Shown: piece by piece, positions 45,801 through 58,690 of the stretch | Layout of the letters: the number at the start of each line of letters is the position of its first letter | Numbering within the stretch: position 1 is the stretch's first letter | Assembly (NCBI RefSeq): GCF_020740795.1 | Contig: NC_067294.1 | Span: 17,117,001-17,181,000, forward strand | Reading direction: 5' to 3' | Length of the DNA stretch: 64,000 nt | DNA from: Apus apus | Lineage: Eukaryota > Chordata > Aves > Apodiformes > Apodidae | Notes under the pieces: generated by a model | Told to the model about the DNA's origin: nothing | What the model saw: only the letters and a program-made list of their open reading frames with translations | Databases searched by the model: none | Position numbers and translations under genes: made by a program

Positions 45801-48800
45801 GCTGGGGTGCCTGTAGCTCCTCCACACATCACCTGGTAAAGCATGGTCAGTTTTTTCTGCTAGGGGCTTTGCAGCTGCCATGTGTAGAGTCCTGGTTGTG
45901 TCCAACCCAGTGCTTGTGGAGAGCTGGAAGCAGCTACTCTTGCAGCAAAGACTCATTCAAAAGTTGCTGCTACTGAATAAGTAGCATGGTGTGGACTAGT
46001 CCAGTCTTCCTGATGGCCCCGGTTTTGCTTGGATGAGGAGGGATGCGTGAACAGGTCCTGCCTGAGCAAACACATGGGTTTTCCACACTTACCTTGCACA
46101 GTGGATGCTGGCAGTGTTGTGGCCATGGAAGAGAATGTGGCTGTGGTAGTTTGAGTCTCAGAGGTGGGCTTCAAGTCAGCTGGTGGTGTTGACTTTACTG
46201 AAGGCTCTGCAGAGGAAACACAGGGTTACTTCAAAGAGCTCTGCCCAGAAACAGCTTGGAGGAGGCATGGCTGCTGCAAAGAGTCCTCACGCTCCTTGGC
46301 AGTTATGGAAAATCTGCTGGGGAAAGCACAGGCACGAATGGACAAGGAAACTTGTCCTGCCCACAGTCAGGGAGCTCTTGTACTTTGGCACTGAGTTTTG
46401 CATTTTTTTAGTGTGTGAAGGTGCTGAGCTGGCAGAGCTCAGGAAACGGGGAGAAAGTCTGCTTTTTGCAACCTCTGTTTTCCCCACTTTGAAAATTAAG
46501 ATATCTTTATTGCTGGACATTTTAACTGGCTAGAGCTGCCAGGCACCCCTGCTTGTGTTTGCTTGTTATCTGAAAGGCTGACTGCTGTTTCACTGGGAGT
46601 CTCTAACACAGATACTTCAGTTTTTGCAGTGGGCTGGAGGCTCTGTCATCTGCTCCAACCTGCTCCTCTAAACTGCATAGCAAGAAAATGATCCAGAACA
46701 AGACATGGAGGTAAAAAGCTTTCAATAAACTCTCTGCAAGGAAGAGTGACTCGTCAGCTTAGAATGTATAGGTCAGTTCCTTCTCTAGGCTTCTCTTGGC
46801 TTTCCAATAAAAATGAGAAGAGTGAAAATGTTTTTAAGGTTGTTGTGTTTTTTTCCTTTTATCCAAATGCTTCACCAAAATATTAGAATTTAGGAATAAA
46901 TTTTTTTCTACAAGGCATGGAAGCAGAATCTGAGATCTTTTTGCCATCTCTTTCCTTTATCTTTTTGGGTTCCCTTTGGAGGGGTAGCTATGCTTAGAAA
47001 GACTTTTTTTGTTCCCCCTGACATAGCAGGAAGAGATCTCTCTCCAAATATCCAAGTGGGCTAACAGATATGGATCTGGAGCTGGAGAGATCCCTTGGTT
47101 TTGTGTATTTTCAGACCCAAATGTGTAACTTTCTGCTGACACCTCCTGACACCCCCTCCCAGGGCTTCTGTCTGAGCACACTGTAGTGTCCTGAGGCTGG
47201 TTTCAGCAGAGGAGGAGAACAGGAGTGGAATTCCTCAGAGGTTCATCTAACTTTTAAATATTTTTCAGCCCTAATGAGTGATTGCTGTTTCAATGGAGGT
47301 GGAGAGCAAATCAAAACACCCAAAATGAATAACTCAAGTGGAGCTGAGGCAATGTTTAGTCCCTGTGCTGGCACAAGCATTTACAGCTTAGGACAAGCCT
47401 CTTCAAACTTCCCCTTTTCCTCTTGGAGAAGTGGGGAATGTGTTGACCTGTTGTATGGAGGTGCTGAGGGTGTGTGAAGCACTGGAAGTTTTTAGTCCCT
47501 GTCCAGTTTAGTTATTTTTCCTTGTTCTTGCTCAGGCCTGTTCCTTCATTCCTCTGGGCTGAGCTGGCTGGATCAGGAGCCCTTGCAAGACAATTTCTTC
47601 TTCCCCACCACTGCTCCCACCCACCCTGCCCCCTTTAATATTGGGTTGTACTGGGAGTCAGACCTGTTACAAGCCAGGGTGCCCCTGAGGATGTCTCCCT
47701 TCAGATGTTATTACCTGAGGTATGGTTCTTCACTTCAGGGCTGTGTGGTGTTGATTGGGATTGACCTGGAACACAAGCAGAGAGACGTGGAGGTGATGTC
47801 TCTTACACGTGCTCCTTGTTGGTGGCATCCCTATAGGGAGGGTTGAAGGATGGGCTGGAAAGGAGCCATTGTGGCCAGTAAGAGCTGAAAAGGTGATGGG
47901 GCCAAGATATACTTAGGAGAGGGTTTGGCACTGGTGTGGCTATAGGGACCTCGGGGTAAAGGCATCTTGGCTCTTGGATCCATGGAGGAGAGCATGTTCA
48001 CAGCAAGGAAGCAGCTGGGGAAACAGGGAGCAAAGATGAGGCAGGATCCCTCTGTTTTTGCTAGGCTTCCTGGCCACCACATGGTTCTTCCAGACAAAAA
48101 GAGCCAGGCATTGTCATCTCCTGGGGCACCATCCCTGGAAATCTGGGGATGAATGATGATAGATGGAGAAGGTGTTTCAGCTGATGGGAGTTTTAGATGA
48201 GACATTAGGAAGAAATTCTTGGCTGTGAGGGTGGACAACCTGGACCCTGGAACAGGTTGCCCAGGGAAGCTGTGGCTGCCCCATCCCTGGCAGTGTTGAA
48301 GGGCAGGTTGAATGGAGCTTGGAGCAACCTGGTCTGGTGGGAGGCAACCCTGCCCATGCAGGGGGGTGGGACTGGATGATCTGTAAGTCCCTTCCAACCC
48401 AAACCATTCTATGATTCCATGATATGATATGACCATACATTTGCATCCCCACATGGGCATGTGCATCCACATCCAAATAGACACAGAAAACAGATCCCAA
48501 CCCAGGAGGTACCTGTTACAGTGTGGACAGAGGAGTTTGTGGAGGCTGTAGTACCTGAAATGAAAGAATAAGAGTATTAGTGGTGATAATCTGACTGTCA
48601 TCAACAAATTACTGTGTTCCTGCTGGTGTTGTGGTTTGGGTTTTCCTCATTTATTGCAGGAATGACTTTGAAACATGTGAGTTCCCCAACAGCATTAGCA
48701 AAGGCAAGTGCAAAACTACTGGGTTCTGGGTAAATTAGTTCATTCACACAGAATAAATACCCTCCTCCCCAGATGGAGCCAAAGCTTTCAGAGAGCCTCT

Positions 48801-51800
48801 GCTTCTGGGACAGGGAAAATTCCAGGCCTTACAAATCACTGGAGTTGTTTTCTCCCCAGGAGCTGTTTGTCTCTAGCTTGGTCTTGGCAGAGAGAGGCTG
48901 ACCTGTGTTCTGGAGCTGTGTGAAGAGGTAAGACATGTGAATGGTTTGTTCCCTTGAGACCTCAAAGAGTGGATGGATGAGGTTTGTAAAGGCTTCCAGG
49001 AGCTGATGGGACTGTTTTTATTTTCTGTCTCCTCCTTGTGATCCTTCTGTCCCCTGTGCTTGTATCCTGGGAAGCTGGGGGACTGACTTGGAGCTGCCTT
49101 CCCTGGTCATGGTGACTAGTCCTCTAGGTCAGTGCAAGGCTTTGTTCTCCTGGGGTTGTAGATGATGCACTGAGTCCCTGGTTTCTCAACTGAAAGGCAT
49201 TTTAGTTTGTTTTTATTATTTTTCTTTTGGATTTATGAGAAAGCATCCCTGTACCAATGCTCCATATTACCAACTCTCAGGATTTCTGGTGTTTTTCTTC
49301 AAGCCCCAGCTCCTGGAGTCCTATGATTAGATGAGATGGCAACAATGCTGCTATTTAAAATGGGAAAAAGAAATGTCAGTTCCCAGTTGTGGGGTTAAGA
49401 ACTGGAAAATGTAAATGCACTTTAAATACTCAAATCAAACAACTGATGTATCTCTGAGAAGGTGACTTTGAGTGTGTCATTTTGGAAATGCACATCCTAG
49501 TTGGTATTTTTAAATGGTTATTGCTGATGATCCTGGTGCTGTCTGTAGTTGAGATTAATGAAAGAAATTACATTACAGTTAGAGAAACCAGATCCCACTG
49601 GTGATCCATCTCACCAGAATCCCACAACAACTGAAGGTTTTGGACAAAAAGGTGCAGCAGTAAAGGCTGAATCCTTCCTGTTCACTGTCCTGTTGTAAGA
49701 ACCTTTCCTCCCTGTACATGAGATTCATCTCACCTGCTGCTTTACATCTCATGAGCCAGCCTGCAAGAGAGCTCATCTTCAGGCTCCTTCTCACCCAAGA
49801 GAGGACCAGGCACTTCTAAAACCCTCCTGCTCTGACCTGTTTCAGGTCTCTACCTCGCTCTAGCTGTGGCAAGAGGAGCCACAACCTGCAACATCCCCTG
49901 TCTCACCAGCAGCCCTGGAGGCGATGCAGGTGATGAACTTTGTGGTAGGTGTTTGAAAGAGATCAGGTGGATGTTCTGGGAATGGTGTGTGTCTGGAATG
50001 AGGTCTTTAGCATCCAGTATATGTGGGTTATCAGGGCTTGGCTCAGAGCCCACCCCTCAGGACTGTCTGACTGTACAGAGTTCCTGATTTATTGCATTTT
50101 TCTCGTGTAATGGTGTTGGAGCCATCATTGTTTTTTTTGTCTGAGGCTTTATGACAATGACTGCAGCCAAGCAGGAACCAAAACAGTGTGTAAATTATAG
50201 GGAATACGTAATAAAACATGGTCTCTTTACAGATAGGATTTGGCTGTGAAAATCAGACCTAGCTTTTCAGATTTTTTCCATGCCTTTCTAGCTTACTGGA
50301 CAGCAGGCTGGCAAAGCCTGCCTTTCTTTGTCTCCTGAAGAGGAGACATGATCAGGTCTTTAATTGCACAGAGAGGAAGGGACTAATTAGGTTCTTAAAT
50401 CCATTGGGAAAAGGACCAGGAACCAGGGACTTAACTGCAGTAAGGAAAGGAGAGGCTGGGCAACAGGAAACTGTCTTAACGTAAGGACAGTGAATTGCTA
50501 GAAGTGACTGTGTGGGAGAACCTTCTCTGCAGGTTTTGAAGAGCAGCTTAAGTGAACATCAGTCTAGAAGAGTAGACAGGATTATGGACAGATGTAACAT
50601 CAGTTACTAAATCAACTAATTTAATGGAAAAAAAGATCCTTGGGGCACACAGTTGCCCTTCTTGAAGAGGTAGAGATGCTGCTTTTGAGAAAGGGGGATC
50701 ACCCCTTTGCAGCCCTGTCTCCTGGAGTGCTGTGGAACACTGCCAGCTCCCTGGGGGCCCAGTGACTCTATGGAGAGTCAGTGCAGTGACCTGGGCTGCT
50801 TCCATCAATCCCAAGAATTTGCCAAGTTTTTCCTTTGCCACTGGGCTTCCTCCTCTTTAACAGCTTTACAGCACATTGGATGTTGTCTGGGAAATGCCTT
50901 CAGGTTCTCTCTATAAATTCAGCACCAAAAATAATGTGCTGAGGTCATCACAGGGACCAGTATGTTCTAGCAGCTGCCAAACTCAAACAGCTCCTCTTTG
51001 TCCTTGTGGAGGCCATTGTCTTGTTCCTCCATGGGGAAAAGTAGCTGCTTCTAACACATTTTCTTTTTTAGGTAATCACAGGTGCTTTTTAGTGTGTGTG
51101 GGACATGCAAGCATCAAGAATTGCTGAAGGAAGAGCTACTGTCTACGCTTAGTCTTTGTCAAAGGAAAAGGGGGATAAAGGTGCTGAGCTGGGAGTTTAT
51201 TCCACTGGTTTTGGTGCAGCTGAGGAGAAATCTGGGAGCTTGAGTGGAGCCTCTAGGGATGGGAGGAAGCTGAGGGCAAGGGAGATGACATTACCTGCAC
51301 TTCCATCCCTGATGGGACTATCCCATGGGCTGGCCCCAGCATCCCTGCTGCTAGGGCAGGAGGAAGAGGATCACACTCCACACTTTCCTCCACCACAGCC
51401 CAGCCCTTCACTGAAGGTGGCACCAGAGGACTGGCTGGTGAGAAGTTCTCAGTTTGCAACACTAAACCTTGAGGTTACCATAACTAAGATGAATAAGCAG
51501 GTTTGTTGTTTTTTTTTTTTTTCCTAGTGCTCTATCTCTGGAGTTCACCTGGTCAAGCAGACACTTGCCTTGCTCTGCTGTGTTTGATCTTTGCTGAGAA
51601 GAGGCCCAGGGATGGAGATCCCCTTTTGGCACTTTGCTCAGGAGTAACTGACCCTGGCTCTATAAACACAACCGCACATTATTTCAAAGCAGAGCAACTC
51701 TGGCTCTGACTTCTGGCCAGTGCTGCTTGTTATGCCTTCCCTGCCAACTCAAATAATGCAAACTCCTGTTCTGTGAGGTGTTTTCTTTTGGTGAAGGTGC

Positions 51801-54800
51801 TCAGCATCCTGGCTGAGTTACACCGGAGGGGGACAGATGTACGCAGAGCAGGAAGAGCCCCAGGTCACATTGTGGGGCTGGGCAGCAGGATGGGTATGAA
51901 CAAAAAAGTGCCACGTGTCGTGGCTCCCTGCAGACATTCCCAGGGGATTCTGGTGCAAATGGAAGCTGCTTCCTCCTGGTGCTGCTGCCAACACAGCCCC
52001 ACTCCTCTCCATGGAGGGCCCTGGCTATATAAACAGGGAGCAATAATAACGAGGACGCAGCTGTAATGGCAATAAACATCAAAGCCATTCAAGTGACTCG
52101 CCACTGAGCGTGAGCCCTGCCAAGATATTTGTTGTGTGTTTGGGTGCAAGTGATTTACAGCCGGGTTGTGCAGTTCTAGGTGGAGACAGGGAGCTTGCTG
52201 AGGGATTTACGATGGGAAATTCTGCTCTCACTGTAATGGGAAACTCCTGATTAACTCACCAGAGCTGCAGGGCTGCAGAAAAGCACATCAGCTGCAGGGG
52301 CATCTCAGCTCTGACTCAGAGCTAGCTGGTTTTGGGTTGATTTTTTCCAGGGCAATTTTTGATTTCTGTTATTTGCAGTAGTTCTGTCAGTTTAGATATG
52401 AGTGGTAGACTGAGAGCACAGGGCTCTTTCTGTGGAGCCTTCTTTCATGGCAGCTGAGGTGTTCCCAGAGCCAGCAGCTTGTCCTGCTCACTCGGCACAA
52501 AAAGATGATGTAAAACAAACCAAAAAAAAGGTGACTAGTTGGTATTTCTGCTTAGGTATTATTTTTGGCAATTGTAGTATTTAAATAGTGGTTTCTCCAG
52601 CTGCTGACTAAAGAGGCCCTGACATTTAAAAACCTCAACCTTTACATCAGAGGATGGCAGCACTGTTGTGGTAGAGACCTGGGCCAGCTGCTGGAAGCAC
52701 TTCAGAGGCTTAAGAAGGGCTCGTGCTGCCCAGTCTGTGTTCATAGAGGTATGGAGTCATATGGAAGGGTCTTTGGCACCAGTATGAAGGCACTGGGACT
52801 GGTCCCAGCCACTCGGAACTGGTGATAGAGACCATCTGTCCCTGATAATTTGTAACCCTGGACTCTCCTTCCCTGGCAGTTTTGGGGGGAGATGTGGTAA
52901 TGCACAGAAGTGGTGCTTGGTGATATAATTTAGGGGTGAACATGGTAGAGTAGGGTTAAAGGTTGGACTTGATGATCTTAAAGGTCTTTTCCAACCTAAA
53001 TGCTTCTATGATTCTATGTCCAGCCTGTCCTCAGGTAGCACACTGTGTTTCACCCAACCTCAGCTTGCAGGTTGGGTGAAAAAATGCTTTCAGAAAAGAG
53101 ACCTAGACACCTAAAATTAGACTTTTCAATTCCTATATTGGCACTTCCATCAAACTACTCATGGTAAAAATATACTGAGGGCTGAACACAAGTGCAGCTG
53201 CTTCCTGGGTGAAGTACAGCAGCTGCTGAAGAAGCCGAGAGCAGCAACACCCAATTCTTAGGGCTTTCACATGGAAAAGAAAGAAAAAAATCCTTTATTA
53301 GGAAATGTGGAAAGCAGAGAGCTCTGCCTAGGTCCCATTTTATTAAGCACCTAAAAAAAGTGGCTCTGCCTTGAGGGTCACACAGCAGAACAGGTAAGGT
53401 GGAAATGGTGGAGTAGAGGGAGGAAAAGTCATTGTGCAGGCTGGATGACTGACAGCCTAAATCAGGTCCCAAATCCACAGAGGTGTGTGTCTAATTCCCA
53501 AATGACATAGGGACTTTGGCAGCTCCACGCCAAGAGGTATTGAATTGTAATGACTTGGCTAAAGTGTTATGGAAAGTTTGGAGAGCTGGGAATTAAACCT
53601 GGATCTTGGCAGCATTTGAAATTAATCTTAGCCTTTCTCTGCTCCTCCTCAAGAGCTGCACCCAGGCCTGGACATCCTGTCTGAGCATTGTGCTCTGTGC
53701 TCCTTGCTGGTGAGCTGTCCTGGAAGCAGATCTTAGCAGAAGACAAAAACTAATTGAATGGAGAAAACAAGCTGGGAGACAGTGTGGGGAAACCATGTGC
53801 GTGAAGCAGGCTCTGCCACATCTCTGTGTGTGCTGAGGTCTGATTTTGAGATGGGAGGTGGTTGTTCCTGGAGGAGGAAAGCAGCAGGACTTTTCTCCTG
53901 GCTGCACCACCGCTGCTCTGTGGTGTTTGGGGATTGAACACCTGCTCTGTCAGGCTGCTGCACCATCACCCTCCCAGTTGCATACTGGTTCCAGTTTCCT
54001 GGAGCTGCTTGTTTTAGATCTCTGTCACTCCTGGTCTCCATAATGCAGGTGAAGTGGGTCCTGCCCTTTTCCTGGCTCTGCTGCTCCTAGGGTTTGGAGA
54101 AGGAAATCACTCCATGCCCAGTTCAAATGAAAGATGGGGGTGACCACCTACCCAGGCCTGATGGGAACCAGAGCCCAGTGTGGTTTTTGCCTTCCTAGAT
54201 TAAAAGAAAATAATTCATTTGATCTCAAAGCCCTTTCTGGACGAGAGGGGTGGTGTTACCACTGCTTTGTCTTCTGCAGATAGGGAAACTGAGGCACAGG
54301 GCAAGTGTCTGGAGTTGCAGTCTAGCTCAGCAGCACTGCTTTGCACCTTGGGGAGGCTGCCAGGGAGGTCCTGCTGTTGCTCAGGCCACCTCACAGGAGG
54401 TCCTCACCAGTTTGTATGGTTTTGTTCCAAAGGTTTGTGTGCTCCAGCTGCTGCAGGAGATGAGCTGCTGTGTTTGTTTCTACACTGTCCCTCTGGACAG
54501 GAATCCACAGAGCCCCATGACAGCACAGGCCTCACCATCCCCTGCAGCAGCACAGCCAACATGGTGGATCAGTGGTAGGTGCCTACCACACACCTCTTCC
54601 TTCCCTCAGGTTCATGGAGGCTCTTTGCTGCTCTTTCCAAACTTATTAACAAGTTTATTATTCTTTCCAGTAATTCCAAGCTTCCCCAGGTTTATTTGGC
54701 TGTTGCTGGTAGCAGCCAGGCTGTGTGGTGTTCATGAACCACCATGCAGGAACATGATCTGCTGGGTTCAGCTCCCACCTAGTGACCCAGGAGACAAGGG

Positions 54801-57800
54801 GTATAAAAGGCTGGTTGCAAAGGGGTTTCTCATCATTCCTGTTCTTTCCACTTTCTTTTCTTGAGCCTCCTGGCCCTCACCCCAGGGGAGCAGCTGAAGG
54901 ACATTCCTGCCTGGATGGAGTCGTTTCAGCACATCAGTGCTGCTGTCTGGAGTGCTGAGTCTTGCAGAAGTGGCAGCCCAAGAGCAGGTAAAGCATCTTG
55001 GCCTGACAGGCTCCATCTGAGCCCTGATTTGAGGTGAGTGACCCTGGTGATATCACCTAGGTTCTATTCCCAAAGCACTTTATGGAAGAGATCATTTTAT
55101 TAACCCCATTTCAAATCTGGGGAAAGCAAGGCACAGGAGCACTATGTGGCTGTGGTAAGTGGCAGACACAAAGCCCAGTGCTCCTGTGTCTCCTTCCTGT
55201 GCATCATCACCTGTGACAGGTTTCTCCTTCATTTCTACTCACGCTAATTTCATGGTGATTCCATGATTTTTAGCAACTCCAGAGTTACTTCTAGCTAATG
55301 TATGAGAGAAGCTTGTTGAATTTTGTGTCTGAGGCTGCTTGCCCAGGGATGTACTGCCCTCAAGAGTGTGCAGAGTCTGCAGTTGTGCCTGATGGTGGTA
55401 GGAAGGATGGGGGACACCATTGCCCAGAACCAGTGGTGGCTGTCCCAGTGCCAGGAGGGTTTGTCTGGCTTGCTCCAGAGGGTGGGCAGACATGATCCAC
55501 ACCTCCACAGCCCCCTCTTCACATTTCTGCAACCAACAGCTCCCTGTGAGCTCTCTGTCTCCTTTTATGTAGGGTAGCAAGCCCAGGCCACTAGCTTTGC
55601 TTCTGTACTAAGATGTCCCTGTCCCAACACTGTGTCCTGGATCAACAACCTTGACCTCAGGGAACTGGGTCCCATTCCAGTGGTTTCACACGAGCCAGTG
55701 ATGATGAGATTCTTCCTAACCTGTGAAACCAGGTGCTAGTTAACCATGTCCCTGATGTTTCACCAGATCTGTAGGAAGTTTCATGAGCTACTGGCATGAG
55801 GGGCAAAGTCTCCTTCAAACTTTTTAAACTCCAAACACCACCACAATCAGAGATACCAGAGGGGACTTTGCTCCTTTCTGCTGTGCTGGGATGATTCAGC
55901 TAAAAACACCCCCCTGGCCATAGGTCTACAAAAAAGACCAAATGGGAGTTTCCTCCTTCTGGTGGTGGTGGGGCTGTGCTGAGTGGGCTCTTCTGGGCAG
56001 TGGGGCTGTGAGACCTTCTAGCTGAGGCTTGGCAAGTGGTGCCTTTTGCTGGTGTTGCTGCAAGATGTCCCTTTTCCAGCCTTGGCTTTCCCAGTAGGAG
56101 CATTCCTGGTGTTGGGTTACCAGCACCGTTGCCTCCAAGGACACCTGTTGTTGACTCACCTATTGTAAATGGGATATAATTCCTGGAAACCATCTCTGGC
56201 CACTCCAGTCAGATTTGCAGAGTCATCTGTAGGGTTTCATGTTACTAGAAGGGAGCAGCTTGTTTGTGAACAAACATTTTCTAACCACCTCCTGTTTTTT
56301 CTTCCTTCTTCTCTAGGTCAGGGTTGCATTTGCCACTCCTGTTTGGCCAAGGAGTCAGCTTTAGGATGCAAGCACCATGTTTGGGAGGTTTCCTGGTAAC
56401 TCAGTCTCTGTCCTCCAGCTGCACCCCATGTTCTCAATTCTATTAAAAATAAGTATTTTGATATGTTTTTAATTCACTGTGCTGCTCATGGCATTATCCA
56501 TCCACTGGCTGTGGCACAGATAAAGAGAGCAGTGGATGGAGCAGCAGTGGGAAAATCCTGCAGGGTTCTCACCAGCTTCGAGGAGGAATTTTTCAGGGGA
56601 AATCTTTTGTCTGGGAAATGCCTGCCCCATTGTAATGGAAACTGTTCATAGGAAGAGGTGTGTTTGGACAAATTTTCTGTGGAGTGTTTCTGGGGGAGAA
56701 AAAGCAGGTTGGAAATGTTCCAAGCTCTCCCACTTCAGCAATTTGAAAATAACAGTGATTGAACCTTCTTTTAGAAATAACTGCGAGTGCTTAGGCATTT
56801 AAATTAAGAAATAATAAATTCATTAATAAATTCATGAACTCACACAAGGTAAAAAAAAAATAAAAATAAGCCTGTGTGGAAACGGGCAGGAATTATTTTC
56901 CAGCCAAAACAAATTCTGTCTCTCCTGCAAGGTTACTTTGACCTCCTCAGGTGCAGGGAGGCCTCTCAGCTCTTCTGTCTTGTTCAGAAGCCTCTAATTT
57001 CTTACTCCAGGTGCCTGTGGTGCTGGGGACCCAGTGATGTGACACTGTGTCTCTGCTGACCTGCTTTGCCTTGCTCAGCTGCTTTCCTCCCACCTACTGC
57101 ACCCCCTTAGTGACTTTGCTAAAAAATTATAGGTCAAATGAAAGCCATCTCAGAACTGCTGGATCAATGCAAAAAGGGAGACAGGATCCATGGCAGGGGG
57201 GAAGGCCACCAGCATGGTGGCTGTTACACTGTGTTCTGGAGCCCAGGAACCTGCTTTGTGTCTTGGGCTGCATCCCCAGCAGTGTGACCAGCAGGGCCAG
57301 AGATGGGATTGTTCCCCTTTACTCATCTCTAATGAGACCCCACCTGGAGAACTGAGTCCAGTTCTGGAGCCCTCAACATAAGGAGGACATGGAGCTGTTG
57401 GAGAGGGGCCAGAGAAGGGCCATGGAGATGATGGGAGGGCTGGAGCAGCTCTGCTCTGGAGCCAGGCTGGGAGAGTTGGGGTGTTCAGCCTGGAGAAGAG
57501 AAGGCTCCAGGGAGACCTTAGAGCACCTTCCAGTGCCTGAAGGGGCTCCAGGAAAGCTGGGGAGAGACTTGGGACAAGGGCAGGGAGTGAGAGGACAAGG
57601 GGGATGGATGAAAACTGGAGGAGGGGAGATTGAGATGAGATTTTAGGAAGAATTTCTTTGCTGTGAGGGTGGTGAGAGCCTGGCCCAGGTTGCCCAGGGA
57701 AGCTGTGGCTGCCCCATCCCTGGCAGTGTTGAAGGGCAGGTTGGATGGGGCTTGGAGCAGCCTGGGCTGGTGGGAGGTGTCCCTGCCCACGCAGTGGGGT

Positions 57801-58690
57801 TGGATCTAGATGATCTTGAAGGTCCCTTCCAACCCAAACCATTCCCTGATTCTATGAGTCTATGATTTAATGCTACCTTTAGATTGGAGATGTTATTTTC
57901 ATGTGGTTGTCTATTAGAAGCAGTGATGACATTGTAGTCTATGTCTTTTCAGATGTTTTTGCAGCTCCCAGCTACTACAGCTGTCAGCAGCACAAGAGGT
58001 GCCTGATGGTGCAGGAAAAAACAACCTGTCACCCTTCAGAGCAGGAAACCAGCTCCTTCATCCCACGCTGCCACCCACGTGGGGAAGAAGTTAAAGCAGA
58101 ATTATCCCAGAGGAGCAGAATTGCTACAGTAAGAATCATTTAGATTAAATGTAGATCGAGTCCAACTGTAAACATAAACACTGCCAAGTCCACCACTAAA
58201 CCAGGTCCCTGAGCAGGGCCTGCCTGGGTCCTGCACATGGTGCTTGTATTTATACCAACAGAAGGAAAAATTAAATACAAAGAAAAATACCTGTGGAGGA
58301 AAATCATGTCCTAGATGTTAAATGTTCTACCTTTGTGGCTATTTCACACAAGTCACTTACTAAACACCTCAGCATCACAACCCTCAGCAGAAACACTCCT
58401 TTTGTTTTCCAGGAAACAGGTTCTTTTCTCCCAGAGCTGGCAAAGAACCCCTCTAAACCCGCTACGGCCGCGTTTTTCCCAGCGCCCTGACACCCCTCAG
58501 TTTAAAGGCTGAGCTTGCCTCTGGCAGCTACTCCATATTCCCTGTTCCAATGGAAGCCTCCATGAGGCTAGGCTCCCCAGCTCCCCCTCCCAGCACAGTT
58601 CCCCCTCCCGGGGTGCAGGCAGGGTGTCTCACCTCTGAACAGCACACAGCCAAACAGCCAGAGGAGCGGGTGGACGGACGGAGCCAGCAT
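39837..58690 (-). CDS. ECSCR: ECSCR (ECSM2/ARIA), endothelial sialomucin-type membrane protein (10 exons, 254 aa)
   Basis: Single-pass type I protein of endothelial cells, implicated in chemotaxis, angiogenesis and apoptosis. Exons: 58633-58690, 48513-48554, 47715-47765, 46093-46206, 45552-45599, 43381-43467, 43003-43101, 41697-41795, 41058-41094, 39837-39966; phases match throughout (765 nt). A signal peptide occupies the first exon (MLAPSVHPLLWLFGCVLFRG). Six Ser/Thr/Pro-rich exons follow, all entering and leaving in phase 1. The membrane segment is at about residues 168-190 (ISFIVILIVVVIILVSVVSL), preceded by LTVAAFG as in human ECSCR and followed by LRFKC. The cytoplasmic SITLISMKNINMNN block is identical to human. 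The tail continues past SEKV to PPLLNLAF, several residues longer than the human end. Intron 1 spans about 10 kb. The membrane and tail exons are certain; the exact set of mucin exons is less so, and one or more small ones could have been missed. Confidence 0.9.
39967..43002 (-). other. ECSCR 3' introns
   Basis: Introns 39967-41057, 41095-41696 and 41796-43002 separate the cytoplasmic, membrane and juxtamembrane exons. No other genes or recognisable repeats were seen. Confidence 0.75.
43468..45551 (-). other. ECSCR intron with a CR1 insertion
   Basis: 2.1-kb intron carrying the CR1 tail at 43728-43902 and a poly(A) run near 43990-44003. Plus-strand open frames around 44.1-44.5 kb have no splice support and are not called. 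Confidence 0.75.
43728..43902 (-). mobile_element. CR1 LINE 3' end, truncated
   Basis: Reverse complement of the common CR1 core from the 3' tip (catagaatggtttagg) to 'agcttccctgggcaa', where it stops abruptly. In the sense orientation of ECSCR. Confidence 0.93.
46207..47714 (-). other. ECSCR intron, gene-free
   Basis: 1.5-kb intron between two Ser/Thr-rich exons. No repeat or coding sequence was recognised. Confidence 0.75.
48165..48425 (+). mobile_element. CR1 LINE 3' end, more diverged copy
   Basis: CR1 core with several differences from the other copies (ggtggacaacctggaccctggaac in place of the usual text), ending in 'cccaaaccattctatgattc'. It lies in the ECSCR intron between the 48.5- and 47.7-kb exons. 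Confidence 0.92.
52940..53020 (+). mobile_element. CR1 3'-terminal fragment
   Basis: 'ttggacttgatgatcttaaa' then 'ccaacctaaatgcttctatg' and the octamer-type end attctatg: the typical CR1 3' tip. Confidence 0.85.
54220..54320 (+). mobile_element. MIR/CORE-SINE-like relic
   Basis: 'tgatctcaaagccctttctg' followed by 'gatagggaaactgaggcaca' resembles the MIR/CORE-SINE 3' half (gaaactgaggcacagag). Diverged. Confidence 0.5.
55060..55200 (+). mobile_element. MIR/CORE-SINE-like relic
   Basis: 'cccaaagcactttatggaag', then 'taaccccatttcaaatctgg', then 'aagcaaggcacaggagcact' and 'gtaagtggcagacacaaag' follow the order of blocks in MIR (cactttac...ccccatttta...ggcacagag...agtggcaga). Confidence 0.55.
57190..57868 (+). 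mobile_element. CR1 LINE 3' portion, longest sense copy (about 680 bp)
   Basis: Begins in the upstream CR1 block ('cacctggagaactgagtcca', 'gagaagggccatggagatga', 'cagcctggagaagagaaggc') and runs through the common core to 'ccaacccaaaccattccctg'. Frames are broken. Within ECSCR intron 1, antisense to the gene. Confidence 0.95.

Larger units (their letters stand above)
48555..58632 (-). other. ECSCR intron 1 (about 10 kb)
   Basis: Large first intron with a CR1 scrap (52940-53020), a longer CR1 (57190-57868) and three MIR/CORE-SINE-like relics (about 53545-53612, 54220-54320 and 55060-55200). No splice-consistent extra ECSCR exon was confirmed. No other gene was recognised. Confidence 0.7.

Noticed and set aside
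56160-56195. Possible extra ECSCR exon ending in a GTGAGT donor at about 56158
   Set aside because: Joined in phase 1 from exon 1, the only nearby acceptor gives a TAG stop within the exon.
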